Part shown: one piece after another, positions 6,727 through 8,420 of the stretch
Layout: each line of letters opens with the position of its first letter
Numbering within the stretch: position 1 is the first letter of the stretch
Source: an uncultured Synergistales bacterium
Lineage (GTDB): Bacteria > Synergistota > Synergistia > Synergistales > Aminobacteriaceae
Reading direction: 5' to 3'
Assembly (NCBI GenBank): GCA_905234205.1
Contig: CAJOGG010000046.1
Span: forward strand, 583 to 9,002
DNA length: 8,420 bases
Program-made: the position numbers and the translations under genes
The notes under the pieces: model-generated
The model's database searches: none
Told to the model about the DNA's origin: nothing
The model's input: only the letters and a program-made list of their open reading frames with translations

Positions 6727-8382
6727 ATGGCATTTGGACCAGAATTTATTGCGGGACTCGCAGGGGTGATACGTGAAAGATTGCCTCTGCGGGTTAATCG
6801 TATTGAGGGTGGAGAATCTTGGGTAGCGCTCAAAATTTCTCCGGAACAATGGCTCTTGCTTTCATGGACTTCAGGGGCGGCGGGAGTATGTATTGCGTCA
6901 CAAAACGAGATCAACGCGTTACGTGATATTTCTCCTTCACGGGCTTCAATTGCTGATGCGTTACGTAGCAGATTATTACACGGTGGCGAAATTATTTCAG
7001 TGAGGCAGCTTAACAACGACAGGATACTTGAATTTGAAGCAGTGCGGAGAGTTTCAGCGGGTGTTAGTGTTAAATATTATCTCGTCATAGAGATCACTGA
7101 ACCAGTCGCGAACTTCCTGTTGCTTGATGAGAATCACAAGATCGATGAGGCGGCTAAACATTCAACCCCTGATGTAAATCACTATCGAACAATTTTGCCC
7201 GGCCAAGTTTATGTTACACCTCCAGCGTTTGACGGAGTGGACTTGAGAAAAATTAGCGCTAATAATTTGAAATTTGAGGACGTGCAGAATCTCAAAGGCA
7301 TAGGCAGGCCGTTATTGAGGCTGATTCAATCACATTGGGAGGAACGCGAAAATATCTCGTGGCATTCGGCGTTAGTGAAGTTGCTTGATGAAGATTCAAA
7401 CGTTGCTTGTAAACTCGTGAGCAAGAATAATTATTTGACGCGAATAGACTTTGATTTCCCGGAATTAATTTCGCTCGGCCATGACGCGTTGAAGGCTTCA
7501 AGGCATGGTGTGTTGATCCCGCTGTTACGTAAAGGACGCGAGAAGACTTTACATGACATTGACACGAAATTAAAGCGTCTCATAAAATCACGTGAAAGGC
7601 ACAAGGACGGGTTGCTCAAGCAGTTAAAAGAGTGTGAGGAAGCAGAAGTTTTCAAGCGCAAGGGAGAAACTATTTTGACTCATATTTACGAGATACCCAA
7701 GAGAGCTGAGAACATCACGCTTACAGATTGGGAGGGCAACGAATTATCAATCACTCTTGATCCGAATTTATCACCGTCAAAGAATGCAGAGAAGTACTTC
7801 AAACGTTATCGCAAAGCTAAAGGTAACCCCGAAGAGATTCACGCAAACCTTGACGCGATCAACGCAGCAATACAAGAGATAAAAGAGCAGCACGCGTTAC
7901 TCGAAGCAATTGACGATCCAGAGAACTTCAACGAGGCCGTGAAGGATTTAAGCGAGTGGATAGCTCCGAAACCTGAGGCCAAGAAGTTTTCGCCTAGACG
8001 CAAGAAAGCTCAACAGGAAATTCCTCCACACCTCAATATCAACAAAGACGGCGTTACTATACTTGTAGGGTTATCAGCACGGGGAAATAGGTACGTGACT
8101 CTAAAAGTTGCTAGGCCCGAAGATATTTGGCTACATGCTCACGAAATGCCGGGGGCTCATGTGATTATCAGGGGCGTTAAACGTGAGGAACTTGAAAACT
8201 CTAGGCGTGACATTCTCGAATATGCGGCGGGGTTAGCGGCTGGTCATTCGTCTGGAAAAAATTCAGGGTCAGTCCCAATTGATTACACTGAACGTAAATA
8301 TATTCGCTCTGTGCCTGGAACTGTTGCCCTTGTTACATATACTAATCCAGGGACGTTGCGTGCGAGGCCTTTGAATGGTTGA
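6727..8382 (+). CDS. rqcH: NFACT family protein, RqcH-like ribosome quality control factor (551 aa)
   Basis: Bacterial RqcH binds 50S subunits carrying stalled nascent chains and recruits alanyl-tRNA to add C-terminal Ala tails that mark the chain for proteolysis; it acts in the cytoplasm. Older annotations call such proteins fibronectin-binding (FbpA). Domains seen: NFACT-N about 1-170, with the conserved Asp-Arg pair as D98-R99 in LNNDRILEF, matching the functionally required D97/R98 of B. subtilis RqcH. A helix-hairpin-helix follows near 187-215 (LKGIGRPLLRLI). The charged coiled-coil middle spans about 270-412, including SPSKNAEKYFKRYRKAK (349-365). NFACT-R spans about 437-550, with DIWLHAHEMPGAHVIIRG (466-483), VPIDYTERKYIR and PGTVALVTYTNPGTL. 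Length is near the family norm of about 570, so it looks intact. AGGA at 6716-6719 sits 7 bases before the ATG. The gene follows the second flagellin by 12 bases with no terminator, so co-transcription is likely. True RqcH versus another NFACT subtype is inferred from the D-R pair. Confidence 0.9.
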   Translation: MAFGPEFIAGLAGVIRERLPLRVNRIEGGESWVALKISPEQWLLLSWTSGAAGVCIASQNEINALRDISPSRASIADALRSRLLHGGEIISVRQLNNDRILEFEAVRRVSAGVSVKYYLVIEITEPVANFLLLDENHKIDEAAKHSTPDVNHYRTILPGQVYVTPPAFDGVDLRKISANNLKFEDVQNLKGIGRPLLRLIQSHWEERENISWHSALVKLLDEDSNVACKLVSKNNYLTRIDFDFPELISLGHDALKASRHGVLIPLLRKGREKTLHDIDTKLKRLIKSRERHKDGLLKQLKECEEAEVFKRKGETILTHIYEIPKRAENITLTDWEGNELSITLDPNLSPSKNAEKYFKRYRKAKGNPEEIHANLDAINAAIQEIKEQHALLEAIDDPENFNEAVKDLSEWIAPKPEAKKFSPRRKKAQQEIPPHLNINKDGVTILVGLSARGNRYVTLKVARPEDIWLHAHEMPGAHVIIRGVKREELENSRRDILEYAAGLAAGHSSGKNSGSVPIDYTERKYIRSVPGTVALVTYTNPGTLRARPLNG

Positions 8383-8420
8383 AGCCGCGCCTCTGGAAAA
8401 ATTTGTGGGGGCGGGTGGGT
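8375..8420 (+). CDS. Start of a downstream gene, product unrecognised (3' end outside window)
   Basis: An ATG at 8375 opens a frame reading MVEAAPLEKFVGAGG to the window edge. It overlaps the last 8 bases of rqcH, whose TGA is at 8380-8382. GAGG at 8364-8367 lies 7 bases upstream, a good ribosome binding distance. Such overlap suggests translational coupling within an operon with rqcH. Only 15 codons are visible, too few to assign a family. An open frame this short could occur by chance, but the ribosome site and overlap support a real start. Confidence 0.45.
   Translation, partial: MVEAAPLEKFVGAGG

Overview
The window looks like a chromosomal segment of a motile, probably anaerobic, Gram-negative-type bacterium with moderate GC. 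A Synergistota (Synergistaceae-like) gut lineage is my best guess. It rests on the combination of very large flagellins, a flaG between them, a DUF362/ferredoxin protein and an NFACT/RqcH protein. I recognised no diagnostic marker gene, so the phylum call is tentative. All genes are on the + strand.

Layout. Positions 1-561 hold the 3' end of a DUF362-type iron-sulfur protein with two 4Fe-4S motifs. Positions 562-890 are a gene-free leader with a weak sigma-28-like promoter candidate, two small hairpins that show GGA in their loops, and a Shine-Dalgarno that resembles a CsrA site. Positions 891-3704 encode a giant flagellin of 937 aa, followed by a strong intrinsic terminator. A short FlaG-type gene (3856-4260) and a second terminator come next. 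Positions 4348-6714 encode a second large flagellin (788 aa), paralogous to the first along its whole length. Only 12 bases later, with no terminator between, comes a full-length NFACT-family RqcH-like gene (6727-8382). A further gene starts at 8375, overlaps the end of rqcH and runs out of the window.

How the genes fit together. FlaG and the two flagellins form a filament module. The first flagellin has intact D0/D1 signatures, strongly selected codon use, its own long structured leader and its own terminator, as expected of the main filament subunit. The second keeps most of D1 and the same outer domain but has lost the near-universal N-terminal signature and the usual C-terminal end. It uses less optimised codons and sits in a transcription unit with a ribosome-rescue gene, so it is probably a minor or specialised subunit. 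The outer domains share a common core, and the first flagellin carries about 140 extra residues. The observations most worth checking are the possible CsrA-type control of the main flagellin leader, the diverged second flagellin, and its coupling to rqcH. I saw no mobile element, CRISPR array, tRNA or rRNA.
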